Shown: positions 1 through 5,063 of the stretch, piece after piece | Numbering within the stretch: the stretch's first letter is position 1 | Layout of the letters: each line of letters begins with the position of its first letter | Source: Chthoniobacterales bacterium | GTDB lineage: Bacteria > Verrucomicrobiota > Verrucomicrobiia > Chthoniobacterales > UBA10450 | NCBI GenBank assembly: GCA_013695925.1 | Contig: JACCZO010000102.1 | Location: forward strand, 1 to 5,717 | DNA: 5,717 nucleotides | Reading direction: 5' to 3' | Notes under the pieces: model-generated | The model's input: only the letters and a program-made list of their open reading frames with translations | The model's database searches: none | What the model was told of the DNA's origin: nothing | Program-made: the position numbers and the translations under genes

Positions 1-58
1 TAGGCTCGCTCGCCCGCGGTCGCAACTGTTTTGCCGTTGTTGTAGGTTGCTCGCCGTC

Positions 59-1033
59 ATGCACGCTCCGCCTGATCTTCCAGCCCTGACCGGACCGCAA
101 CGCGACCAGTTCTGGCCGCCCCTGCCCTACGCTGAATGGCAGGCCACGGCCGAAACCCTGCACATGTGGACGCAGATCATCGGCAAAATCCGGCTCGCCC
201 AGACCACGTGGATCAACCATTCCTGGCACGTCACCCTTTACCTGACGGCGCGCGGCCTAACGACTTCGCCGATCCCGCATGGCTTTCATACTTTCGAGAT
301 CGAGTTCGATTTCATCGGACACGAATTGCGGATCGTGAAAAGCGACGGCGCCTCGCGCACGCTCTCGCTCGGGGCGCAATCGGTCGCGGCCTTTTATCAC
401 GCGGTCATGGAAGCGCTGCGCGCGCTCGGTCTGCCGGTCCGGATCAATCTCATGCCTAACGAGATTACGGACCCGATCGCGTTCGACCAGGACGAGACGC
501 ATCGCTCCTACGATCCGGAATATGCGAATCGCTACTGGCGCGTGCTCCTGCAAACCGATCGGGTGCTGAAAAAATTTCGCTCCCGCTTCTGCGGCAAATG
601 CAGCCCGGTGCATTTCTTCTGGGGCAGCAACGACCTCGCGGTGACCCGTTTCTCGGGCCGGCCCGCGCCACCACATCCGGGCGGGATTCCGCATTTGCCT
701 GATACGGTGACACGCGAAGCCTATGCGCAGGAAGTGAGCAGCGTCGGTTTCTGGCCGGGCAACGCAGCGAGTCCGACGCCGCTCTATTATTCCTATGCTT
801 ATCCGGAACCTCCCGGATTCGCGGCAACGAAGGTGCAACCGGCGGAGGCGACCTATTACGCGCCGCTGCATGAATTCGTCCTCCCCTATGATGCGGTTCG
901 AAAGGCCACCGTGCCGGACGACGCGCTCCTCGCCTTCGCGCAAAGCACTTACGACGCTGCCTCGACTTGCGGGAAGTGGGACCGAGCCGCGCTGGAAGAA
1001 GCGGCGCTCAAACCGCCGGTAGAAGTGTTGTAG
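59..1033 (+). CDS. DUF5996 family protein
   Basis: A 324-residue protein of the DUF5996 family, whose biochemical role is unknown. I recognise it by the N-terminal block at residues 18-75: a Trp-rich start (FWPPLPYAEW), LHMWTQIIGKIRL, then NHSWHVTLYLTARGLTTSPI. Further on are the family's PVHFFWGSNDLAVTRFSGR block (about 183-201) and a late LYYSYAYPEPPGF block. There is no signal peptide or membrane segment, so it is probably cytosolic. I chose ATG 59. An in-frame TTG at 47 would add only four residues, and neither start has a convincing ribosome site (a weak AGG lies at 44-46). The stop codon TAG (1031-1033) lies inside the GTTGTAGCCGGGG repeat that precedes the transposase, so the last residues may have been altered by insertion of the repeat. 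The TTG start would give 47-1033. Confidence 0.9.
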   Translation: MHAPPDLPALTGPQRDQFWPPLPYAEWQATAETLHMWTQIIGKIRLAQTTWINHSWHVTLYLTARGLTTSPIPHGFHTFEIEFDFIGHELRIVKSDGASRTLSLGAQSVAAFYHAVMEALRALGLPVRINLMPNEITDPIAFDQDETHRSYDPEYANRYWRVLLQTDRVLKKFRSRFCGKCSPVHFFWGSNDLAVTRFSGRPAPPHPGGIPHLPDTVTREAYAQEVSSVGFWPGNAASPTPLYYSYAYPEPPGFAATKVQPAEATYYAPLHEFVLPYDAVRKATVPDDALLAFAQSTYDAASTCGKWDRAALEEAALKPPVEVL

Positions 1034-1051
1034 CCGGGGCGGTGACCCCGG
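1027..1051 (-). repeat. REP-like GC-rich repeat, copy 1 (inverted)
   Basis: This begins GTTGTAGCCGGGG and ends GGTGACCCCGG. It is the reverse complement of copy 2 (1094-1119) apart from one missing G/C in the run (four instead of five). It can also fold on itself through CCGGGG/CCCCGG. It contains the stop codon of the DUF5996 gene and runs directly into the GGAGG ribosome site of the transposase. Copies 1 and 2 are opposed and could form a stem of about 25 bp with a 42-nt loop. Confidence 0.85.
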
Positions 1052-1055
1052 GAGG
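1051..1055 (+). promoter_or_regulatory. Shine-Dalgarno site deciding the RAYT start
   Basis: GGAGG stands seven bases before ATG 1063 and is the only good ribosome site near the transposase. The open reading frame extends further upstream (to 967), but that part overlaps the DUF5996 gene, so this site decides the start. Its first base is also the last base of repeat copy 1. Most of the site and the ATG would lie in the loop if copies 1 and 2 pair. Confidence 0.65.
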
Positions 1056-1062
1056 TTTGGTT

Positions 1063-1623
1063 ATGGCGGGTTTTTGCCGCTACGCGCACTCCGCCGGGGT
1101 CACCGCCCCCGGCTACAACAGGATTGCCGGTGCTAGCGCTGTCGGATACAACGACGCGTGCATAAAACACCTGCGCAGGCTGGAGCGAGTCTGGGTGGAC
1201 GCGCCGCTTTATTTCCTGACGACGTGCACGCATCTCCGCAAGCCGATTCTCACCTCTGAGCCTGTTGCACGGATTCTCGTCAAGGAATGGCGTGACGCGC
1301 GGGCTCGCCACGGCTGGGTCATCGGCCGCTATGTCGGCATGCTGGATCACGTGCATTTCTTTTGCGCTCCGGAGCCGGAAGCGAAGTTGCTCTCCGCTTT
1401 TGTGGGATCGTGGAAGGAATGGACAAGCAAAGCGATGAAGCGCTCCCTTATTAGTTTGACTGAGTCCGTGTGGCAGGAGGAATTCTTCGATCACATTTTG
1501 CGCTCCGGCGAGAGTTATGCGCAGAAATGGAATTATGTCCGCGAGAATCTGATTCGCGCTGGTTTGGTGGAGAAAGCCGACGATTGGCCTTGGCAGGGCG
1601 AAATCGACGAGTTGCAGTTGTAG
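1063..1623 (+). CDS. REP-associated tyrosine transposase (RAYT, Y1/HUH family)
   Basis: A 186-residue single-strand nuclease of the IS200/IS605-like Y1 transposase family (the TnpA_REP / RAYT group), which in known cases binds and cuts REP hairpins. What I see: the family entry motif HLRRLERVWVDAPLYFLTTC at 36-55; the metal-binding HUH motif in MLDHVHFFCAP (His96, His98; most relatives have MPDHVH); WQEEFFDHILRSGESY at 137-152; and the likely catalytic tyrosine Tyr158 in KWNYVRENLIRAGLV. The length is normal and no motif is missing, so it may be active. ATG 1063 is chosen for its GGAGG. No later in-frame ATG, GTG or TTG occurs before the conserved core, so residues 10-31 (AGVTAPGYN, then AGASAVGYN) are translated from repeat copy 2 and its decayed neighbour. 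The TAG stop (1621-1623) lies within repeat copy 3. Repeats on both sides fit a RAYT acting on its own flanking elements. Confidence 0.9.
   Translation: MAGFCRYAHSAGVTAPGYNRIAGASAVGYNDACIKHLRRLERVWVDAPLYFLTTCTHLRKPILTSEPVARILVKEWRDARARHGWVIGRYVGMLDHVHFFCAPEPEAKLLSAFVGSWKEWTSKAMKRSLISLTESVWQEEFFDHILRSGESYAQKWNYVRENLIRAGLVEKADDWPWQGEIDELQL
1094..1119 (+). repeat. REP-like GC-rich repeat, copy 2
   Basis: This starts CCGGGGTCACCG and ends CCCGGCTACAAC. It matches copy 3 (from 1623) base for base over 25 positions when counted from G1093, in direct orientation, and it is the inverse of copy 1. The internal stem is GCCGGGG/CCCCGGC around a TCACCGC loop. It is read through as codons of the transposase N-terminus. 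Confidence 0.85.
1126..1152 (+). repeat. Decayed REP-like repeat, copy 2b
   Basis: Aligned without gaps to the 27 bases 1093-1119, this stretch matches at 19 positions by my count, including the GCCGG start and the TACAAC end. It lies exactly 33 bases (11 codons) after copy 2, so both are translated in the same frame as similar peptides (AGVTAPGYN and AGASAVGYN). I read it as an old degenerate copy. A chance resemblance is possible but unlikely given the matched ends. Confidence 0.5.
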
Positions 1624-1647
1624 CCGGGGTCACCGCCCCCGGCTACA
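1617..1647 (+). repeat. REP-like repeat, copy 3: perfect hairpin at the RAYT 3' end
   Basis: TGTAGCCGGGG (1619-1629) and CCCCGGCTACA (1637-1647) are perfect complements around the seven-base loop TCACCGC, giving an 11-bp, mostly G-C stem. It holds the TAG stop of the transposase. On the other strand it holds the TGA where the leftover hydrolase frame ends. It could act as a bidirectional transcript-end hairpin between the convergent genes, but there is no T-run on either side, so I call it a transposase-associated repeat rather than a terminator. Confidence 0.85.
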
Positions 1648-1704
1648 GAGCCAGCGTTTGGCCAGGACCAGTTCCGTATTCGTTAGGGCGTGCCCCGCGT
1701 CGAT
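1630..1704 (-). pseudogene. Out-of-frame C-terminal tail of the alpha/beta-hydrolase
   Basis: Reading the minus strand in the frame shifted by +2 from the truncated hydrolase gives IDAGHALTNTELVLAKRWL, then CSRGR and a TGA inside repeat copy 3. A Gly-His followed by a Leu-Thr-x-x-Glu-Leu helix and a final Trp-Leu is how esterases of this group usually end, and the His (codon 1692-1690) would be the catalytic histidine. It follows directly on the truncated N-terminal part, so the middle of the gene, with the nucleophile serine and the acid residue, has been deleted and the frame lost. Recognition of such a short tail rests on pattern alone. Confidence 0.6.
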
Positions 1705-1958
1705 GAGAACTCGGCGAGCGCATCGGTCTGCGCTTTCAGATCTTCCAGGTCGAAGACGCCTTCCGCCATGCGGCGAAAGAAGCGCCTCCTGCCATTTTCG
1801 ATCACATTACCGCGCGGGGTGAGGATTGCGGCAGCAGGATCAAGCGCCCGACCCAGCGAGATAAGCTCATGCTCATCGCCGCCCGTGCCGTGCAGCATGA
1901 GCAGCGTCCGCTCCGAGGAGCCGGGAATGAATTGATGGGCGAATCCGAACTCAGTCAT
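1683..1958 (-). pseudogene. Truncated alpha/beta-hydrolase (phospholipase/carboxylesterase-type), N-terminal fragment
   Basis: A 91-residue open frame that matches only the front of a small serine esterase of the predicted carboxylesterase type, whose members are usually about 200 residues. The oxyanion-hole motif LHGTGGDE is at 22-29, followed by LTPRGNVIENGRRRFFRRMAEGVFDLEDL at 46-74, characteristic of the family. The reading frame stops soon after DALAEF, before the expected G-x-S-x-G nucleophile elbow. Ser, Asp and His of the triad are all absent from this frame, so the product cannot be an active hydrolase. The start ATG (1958-1956) overlaps the aminotransferase TGA (1957-1955) as ATGA, which indicates former translational coupling. 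An annotation pipeline might call it a short hypothetical protein or alpha/beta hydrolase. The break could also be an assembly error. Confidence 0.8.
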
Positions 1959-3148
1959 GTCCCAAAAAACTCGGCGATCGCCGCCACGACTTCTTGTTGC
2001 ATCTCGCGGGTCAGCTCCGGATAAATCGGCAGGGCGAGCGTTTCCCGCGCGGCCCGTTCCGTCTCCGGCAAATCGCCCGCGCAGTAGCCAAGAGAGGCGA
2101 AGCATTTCTGCTCGTGCAAACCGAGCGGGTAGTAAATAGCGGACCCAATCCCGCGGGCCGTAAGATGTTTCTGCAAAGCGTCCCGGCGCGGGGTGCGGAT
2201 CACGTACTGATGATAGATGTGGTGATTGGTCAGGCCGCGCTCCCGGTAGGGCTCGGCCGGTAGCGTCATCTCATTCGCTAGGCCGCGCGCCGTGAATTCC
2301 TCGCCGTAAACATCCGCGGCCTTTCTCCGGGCAGCCGACCAACCATCGAGGTGCGGCAACTTGATCCGGAGAATCGCGGCCTGGATGGCATCGATCCGGA
2401 AATTGCCCCCGATGACGCGATGAAAATAGCGCGGCTCCATCCCGTGCTGGCGAAAGGTGCGGAAGCGCTCCGCCAACGCATCGTCGTGGCAGATAATCGC
2501 GCCGGCGTCCCCGGCCGCACCGAGATTCTTCGACGGATAAAAACTAAGGGAACCAACCGCGCTCATCGTACCCGCCTGCCGGGCGCGACCGTCGGCGGCT
2601 GGATATTCCGCCCCGATCGCCTGGGCGGCGTCCTCGATCACGAGGAGAGAATAGCGGGCAGCGATTTCGTTGATCGTATCCATCTCGCAACACAGGCCAA
2701 AGAGATGCACCGGGATGATCGCCCTGACCCGGCGGCTCTGGAAATCAATCAAACCGCCCTCAGCATCGCGGCGGCATTCGTTCGCCAGGAAATCGGCGAT
2801 CGCCGTCGGCGAAATGTTGAACGTCACCGGGTCGATATCGACGAAGATCGGCGTCGCGCCGAGCCGTGCGACGCAGCCGGCGGTTGCGAAAAAGGTGTAG
2901 GCGGTGGTGATGACGGCGTCGTTAGGCCCGATCTCCATCGCCATCAGGATGTCGAGCAGCGCGTCCGTGCCGGAAGAGACTCCGATGGCGTGCCGGACGC
3001 CGCAGTAGTCCGCGAGCGCGCGCTCAAACTCTTCCACTTTCGGGCCCAAAATAAAACTCTGGGTGCGCAGAATCTCGTCCAATTCCTGGCGGATGGGCTC
3101 GGCCAGGAGCCGGTATTGTTCGCTCAGGTCGAGCAAAGGTACGCGCAT
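1955..3148 (-). CDS. DegT/DnrJ/EryC1/StrS family PLP-dependent aminotransferase
   Basis: A 397-residue cytosolic aminotransferase of the family that aminates keto-sugars, typically nucleotide-linked sugars for O-antigen, capsule or glycosylated metabolites. Visible landmarks: the N-terminal VPLLDLSEQY; SSGTDALL at 58-65, which binds the cofactor phosphate; AYTFFATAG at 83-91; VHLFGLCCEMD at 147-157; IEDAAQAIGA at 171-180, with the Asp that pairs with the pyridine nitrogen (Asp173); and SFYPSKNLGAAGDAG at 202-216, whose Lys207 should form the PLP Schiff base. The C-terminal YYPLGLHEQKCF is also typical. Length is normal and nothing is missing. The sugar substrate cannot be read from the sequence, and there are no sugar-synthesis neighbours in view. 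Its stop codon overlaps the start of the broken hydrolase. The ATG at 3148 has no strong ribosome site but fits the family's usual first residues. Confidence 0.93.
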   Translation of the reverse strand: MRVPLLDLSEQYRLLAEPIRQELDEILRTQSFILGPKVEEFERALADYCGVRHAIGVSSGTDALLDILMAMEIGPNDAVITTAYTFFATAGCVARLGATPIFVDIDPVTFNISPTAIADFLANECRRDAEGGLIDFQSRRVRAIIPVHLFGLCCEMDTINEIAARYSLLVIEDAAQAIGAEYPAADGRARQAGTMSAVGSLSFYPSKNLGAAGDAGAIICHDDALAERFRTFRQHGMEPRYFHRVIGGNFRIDAIQAAILRIKLPHLDGWSAARRKAADVYGEEFTARGLANEMTLPAEPYRERGLTNHHIYHQYVIRTPRRDALQKHLTARGIGSAIYYPLGLHEQKCFASLGYCAGDLPETERAARETLALPIYPELTREMQQEVVAAIAEFFGT

Positions 3149-3201
3149 GGACTACCGAAGCATGGCTGACGCGCTCTGGCGAGTTTCCGGCGCGGGGCGA
3201 C

Positions 3202-3209
3202 CGTTAGGC
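3202..3209 (-). repeat. Intergenic copy of the dispersed GCCTAACG word
   Basis: CGTTAGGC here is the only copy outside a gene. Exact copies on the plus strand as GCCTAACG are at 255-262, 454-461 and 3762-3769; as CGTTAGGC at 2920-2927, 3202-3209 and 4028-4035. A seven-base version (CGTTAGG followed by G) is at 1681-1688. Function unknown. Confidence 0.6.
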
Positions 3210-3214
3210 CAGGT

Positions 3215-3234
3215 CCGGAAAGGTCGTCTTCCGG
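3215..3234. repeat. Short inverted repeat in the divergent intergenic region
   Basis: CCGGAA (3215-3220) and TTCCGG (3229-3234) are perfect complements around eight bases. It sits between the divergent aminotransferase and small membrane protein genes, just upstream of a candidate -35 box. It could be an operator or only a chance GC-rich hairpin. There is no T-run, so it is not a terminator. Confidence 0.3.
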
Positions 3235-3237
3235 TCG

Positions 3238-3266
3238 TTGACCGCAGAGAACCAATCAACTAACCT
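3238..3266 (+). promoter_or_regulatory. Candidate promoter for the small membrane protein
   Basis: TTGACC (3238-3243) matches a -35 box at five of six positions. After exactly 17 bases comes TAACCT (3261-3266), a poor -10 box with three matches. Transcription would begin near 3273, the GTG start itself, so the message could be leaderless. That agrees with the lack of a ribosome site there. The weak -10 box keeps this tentative. Confidence 0.3.
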
Positions 3267-3272
3267 CCGCCC

Positions 3273-3461
3273 GTGGGTTTACTCCGCACGCTCTTTTGGT
3301 TTGCGCTCTTTGTCTTTTTCACTTTCTGCTTCGTCGTGCTTTTTGAGTACGGGCCAAACGATTTCGTGCCCGGATTTCAAAAGGAATTCCAGCGCGTGAC
3401 GAACTTCGTGCAGGAAGCCGCCCATCCGGCGAAGAAAAAGGCGGACGACGCCAAGCGCTGA
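3273..3461 (+). CDS. Small single-pass membrane protein, unknown function
   Basis: A 62-residue protein I cannot assign to a named family. Residues 4-25 are a strongly hydrophobic, Phe-rich helix (LRTLFWFALFVFFTFCFVVL). They are followed by an acidic/aromatic turn (FEYGPNDFVPGF), then a charged, probably helical tail ending in AKKKADDAKR. This suggests an inner-membrane anchor with a short soluble tail. The start is GTG; no Shine-Dalgarno sequence precedes it, and a weak promoter upstream would start transcription at the GTG. It runs divergently from the aminotransferase and convergently with mqnD, ending nine bases before it, so it is probably its own unit. The clean hydrophobic-then-charged layout and good fit in the gap argue that it is real, but start and function are uncertain. 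Confidence 0.6.
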   Translation: MGLLRTLFWFALFVFFTFCFVVLFEYGPNDFVPGFQKEFQRVTNFVQEAAHPAKKKADDAKR

Positions 3462-3466
3462 CCCTT

Positions 3467-3482
3467 TTCGTCAGGCGACGAA
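3467..3482. terminator. Weak hairpin between convergent genes
   Basis: TTCGTC (3467-3472) and GACGAA (3477-3482) pair perfectly around AGGC, at the meeting point of the small membrane protein gene and mqnD, and overlap the mqnD stop codon. A shared terminator would be expected here, but the stem is short and neither side has a T-run downstream, so support is weak. Confidence 0.25.
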
Positions 3483-4343
3483 CTCCAGCTCCGGCGTGCG
3501 CGGCAGATAACCGCGCTCGCTTCCTTCGCGCAGAAATTCGCGGATCGCCTGCCGCCCGCTCTCGCCGTAATCGCGGGTGTAATCGTTCACGTACATGCCG
3601 ATGAATTCGCCCGCGAGGGCCGCGTCCATGTCGCGCGCGTAGGGCAGGGAATGGCGGACCGCCGCTTCGCGATTGGCCAGGCCGTAGTCGATGCTCTGAC
3701 GAATGATCTGGGAAAGATCACGCTGCACCTCGGGAGCGAGACCTTTGCGCAGGACGTTCCCGCCTAACGGCAGCGGAAGACTCGTCCTGCTTTTCCACCA
3801 CTCGCCGAGATCGAGCAGCTTGCGAAAGCCGGCACTGGCGTAAGTGAGCTGGCCCTCGTGGATGATGAGGCCAACCGCCGCGCGCCCTGATTTCACCGCG
3901 TCGAAGATCTGATCAAAAGGCACGACGACATACTCGAATTCGCCGAGGTAAAGCTGAAGCGCGAGGTAGGCGCTCGTCATTTTTCCGGGGACCGCGATCA
4001 GCCGGCCGCGGAGCCATTCCCGTAACTCGTTAGGCGAAGCGGCGGTCGGCGCGTCCGCGTCGGTTGCGACCAGCATCGGGCCGTAGCCGTCGCCCATGCT
4101 CGCGCCGCAGGAGAGGAGCGCATAACGATCGCTCACGTAGGCATAGGCGTGGATCGAGATGGCCGAGATATCGAGCTCGGCCCGCATCGCGCGCTCGTTC
4201 AGGGTCTGGATGTCTTCGAGACGATGCTCAAATTCATAGCCGCGCAGGTCGATCTTGTGCTCCGCCATGGCGTAAAACATGAAGGCATCATCCGGATCCG
4301 GTGAATGCCCCAAAGTGAATACGCGCTTTCCATCGGCCGACAT
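3471..4343 (-). CDS. mqnD: 1,4-dihydroxy-6-naphthoate synthase (MqnD-type, futalosine pathway)
   Basis: A 290-residue cytosolic enzyme of the MqnA/MqnD fold (periplasmic-binding-protein-like). MqnD converts cyclic dehypoxanthinyl futalosine to 1,4-dihydroxy-6-naphthoate, a late step in the alternative menaquinone route. Evidence: the N-terminal LGHSPDPDDAFMFYAM at 11-26 is the MqnD signature (MqnA starts quite differently); GDGYGPMLVA at 85-93 and VPGKMTSAYLALQLY at 118-132 line the ligand cleft; VGLIIHEGQLTY at 157-168 holds His162, corresponding to the proposed catalytic histidine; LGEWWKSRTSLPLPLGGNVL at 179-198 is also typical. Length is as expected. The ATG at 4343 has no clear ribosome site but starts just before the conserved core. 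No other mqn gene is in view. A looser annotation would be menaquinone biosynthesis family or ABC transporter substrate-binding-like protein. Confidence 0.85.
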   Translation of the reverse strand: MSADGKRVFTLGHSPDPDDAFMFYAMAEHKIDLRGYEFEHRLEDIQTLNERAMRAELDISAISIHAYAYVSDRYALLSCGASMGDGYGPMLVATDADAPTAASPNELREWLRGRLIAVPGKMTSAYLALQLYLGEFEYVVVPFDQIFDAVKSGRAAVGLIIHEGQLTYASAGFRKLLDLGEWWKSRTSLPLPLGGNVLRKGLAPEVQRDLSQIIRQSIDYGLANREAAVRHSLPYARDMDAALAGEFIGMYVNDYTRDYGESGRQAIREFLREGSERGYLPRTPELEFVA

Positions 4344-4424
4344 AAGGCGGTGATGCTAAACGGTGCGAATAGGTGGCGCAATTGAAGCAAGCGGCCGGCC
4401 GGCATTTTTGCGCGCGCCGCACCC

Positions 4425-5063
4425 GTGTCATACTGCCACCTCGTGCATCCGTCTCATTCCACTCAACGCCTGGTCTGCCCCGACTGCGACGCCCTCCTCG
4501 AGATGCCCGATCTGGAGGAGGGCGAAAAGGCGGTCTGCCCGCGCTGTGTCGCGCCGCTCCTGAGCAATCCGCGCAACTCGGTCCATCGCACGGCGGCTCT
4601 CGCGTTTGCCTCCGGTCTTCTTTTTATCGTCGCGAACGCCTTTCCCTTCATGACCCTCGAGGCCGGCTATCGCTACAGCGAGATGCGGCTCTGGCAAAGC
4701 GCCTGGGGCTTGGAAGCCGAGGGCAATCCCTATCTGGCGGTGGCGGTCTCGTTTTTCATCCTCGGGGCGCCGGCCCTGCTCATTGGCGGGCTCCTCTACC
4801 TCCTCCTGCCTTTGATGTGGAACCGCCGCCTTCCGGGAGCAGTGCCGATTTGCCGTTGGGTGCTCTGGGCCCGGCGCTGGAATATGATCGAGGTCTTCCT
4901 CCTCGGCGCGCTCGTTAGTCTGCTCAAGCTGGGCAAGCTGGCCACCCTCACCCTTGGGACTTCGTTCTGGGCTTTTATCGCGCTGATTGTTTGCCTGACG
5001 GCGGCGCTCGCTTCGATTCACCCCCGGGAACTCTGGGCCCGACTGGAGATGCCGGACGCATGA
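4425..5063 (+). CDS. PqiA-like membrane protein, first half-size unit
   Basis: A 212-residue inner-membrane protein of the paraquat-inducible protein A family. It has an N-terminal zinc-ribbon-like CPDC...CPRC arrangement (Cys18, Cys21, Cys38, Cys41), then about four membrane helices: 56-77 (with the family's VANAFPFMTL ending), 104-130, 153-175 (RWNMIEVFLLGALVSLLKLG, the most conserved block) and 180-198. In E. coli PqiA is one protein of two such units that partners PqiB/PqiC in lipid movement across the envelope. Here the unit is a separate gene whose TGA overlaps the next start. GTG 4425 and GTG 4443 are both possible starts, neither with a ribosome site; the cysteine motif lies after both. 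It is divergent from mqnD. Confidence 0.87.
   Translation: MSYCHLVHPSHSTQRLVCPDCDALLEMPDLEEGEKAVCPRCVAPLLSNPRNSVHRTAALAFASGLLFIVANAFPFMTLEAGYRYSEMRLWQSAWGLEAEGNPYLAVAVSFFILGAPALLIGGLLYLLLPLMWNRRLPGAVPICRWVLWARRWNMIEVFLLGALVSLLKLGKLATLTLGTSFWAFIALIVCLTAALASIHPRELWARLEMPDA

Noticed and set aside
1..58. Possible end of a previous gene at TAG 1-3.
   Set aside because: No upstream codons are available and nothing else in these bases is recognisable.
257..943. Minus-strand open frame of 228 codons under the DUF5996 gene.
   Set aside because: Its composition (Arg-rich, low complexity) is that of a shadow frame. The plus-strand DUF5996 motifs are unmistakable.
967..1062. Upstream extension of the transposase frame, starting at 967.
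   Set aside because: It lies within the DUF5996 gene and codes through repeat copy 1. ATG 1063 has the only good ribosome site.
1617..1647. Reading copy 3 as an intrinsic terminator.
   Set aside because: The hairpin is strong but no T-run follows on either strand, and the same sequence recurs at 1027-1119 where no terminator is expected.
2351..3169. Long open frame of 272 codons on the plus strand, opposite the aminotransferase.
   Set aside because: It is the GC-rich antisense shadow of a clearly conserved gene. Its translation is Arg/Asp-rich with no recognisable motif.
3202..3769. CGTTAGGC (3202) and GCCTAACG (3762) resemble integron attC core boxes (GTTAGGC / GCCTAAC).
   Set aside because: The opposed boxes are about 560 bp apart, far longer than an attC site. 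There is no inner box pair or folded stem, no integrase is in view, and other copies lie inside conserved genes.
4344..4424. Divergent promoters between mqnD and the PqiA pair (for example TTGAAG at 4382 with CATTTT at 4403).
   Set aside because: Spacing is only 15 bases and box matches are poor. Promoters must exist nearby for divergent genes, but I cannot place them from the sequence.
4991..5059. Earlier in-frame start for the second PqiA-like gene.
   Set aside because: It would overlap the conserved end of the first unit. ATG 5060 gives the usual ATGA overlap and the expected unit length.
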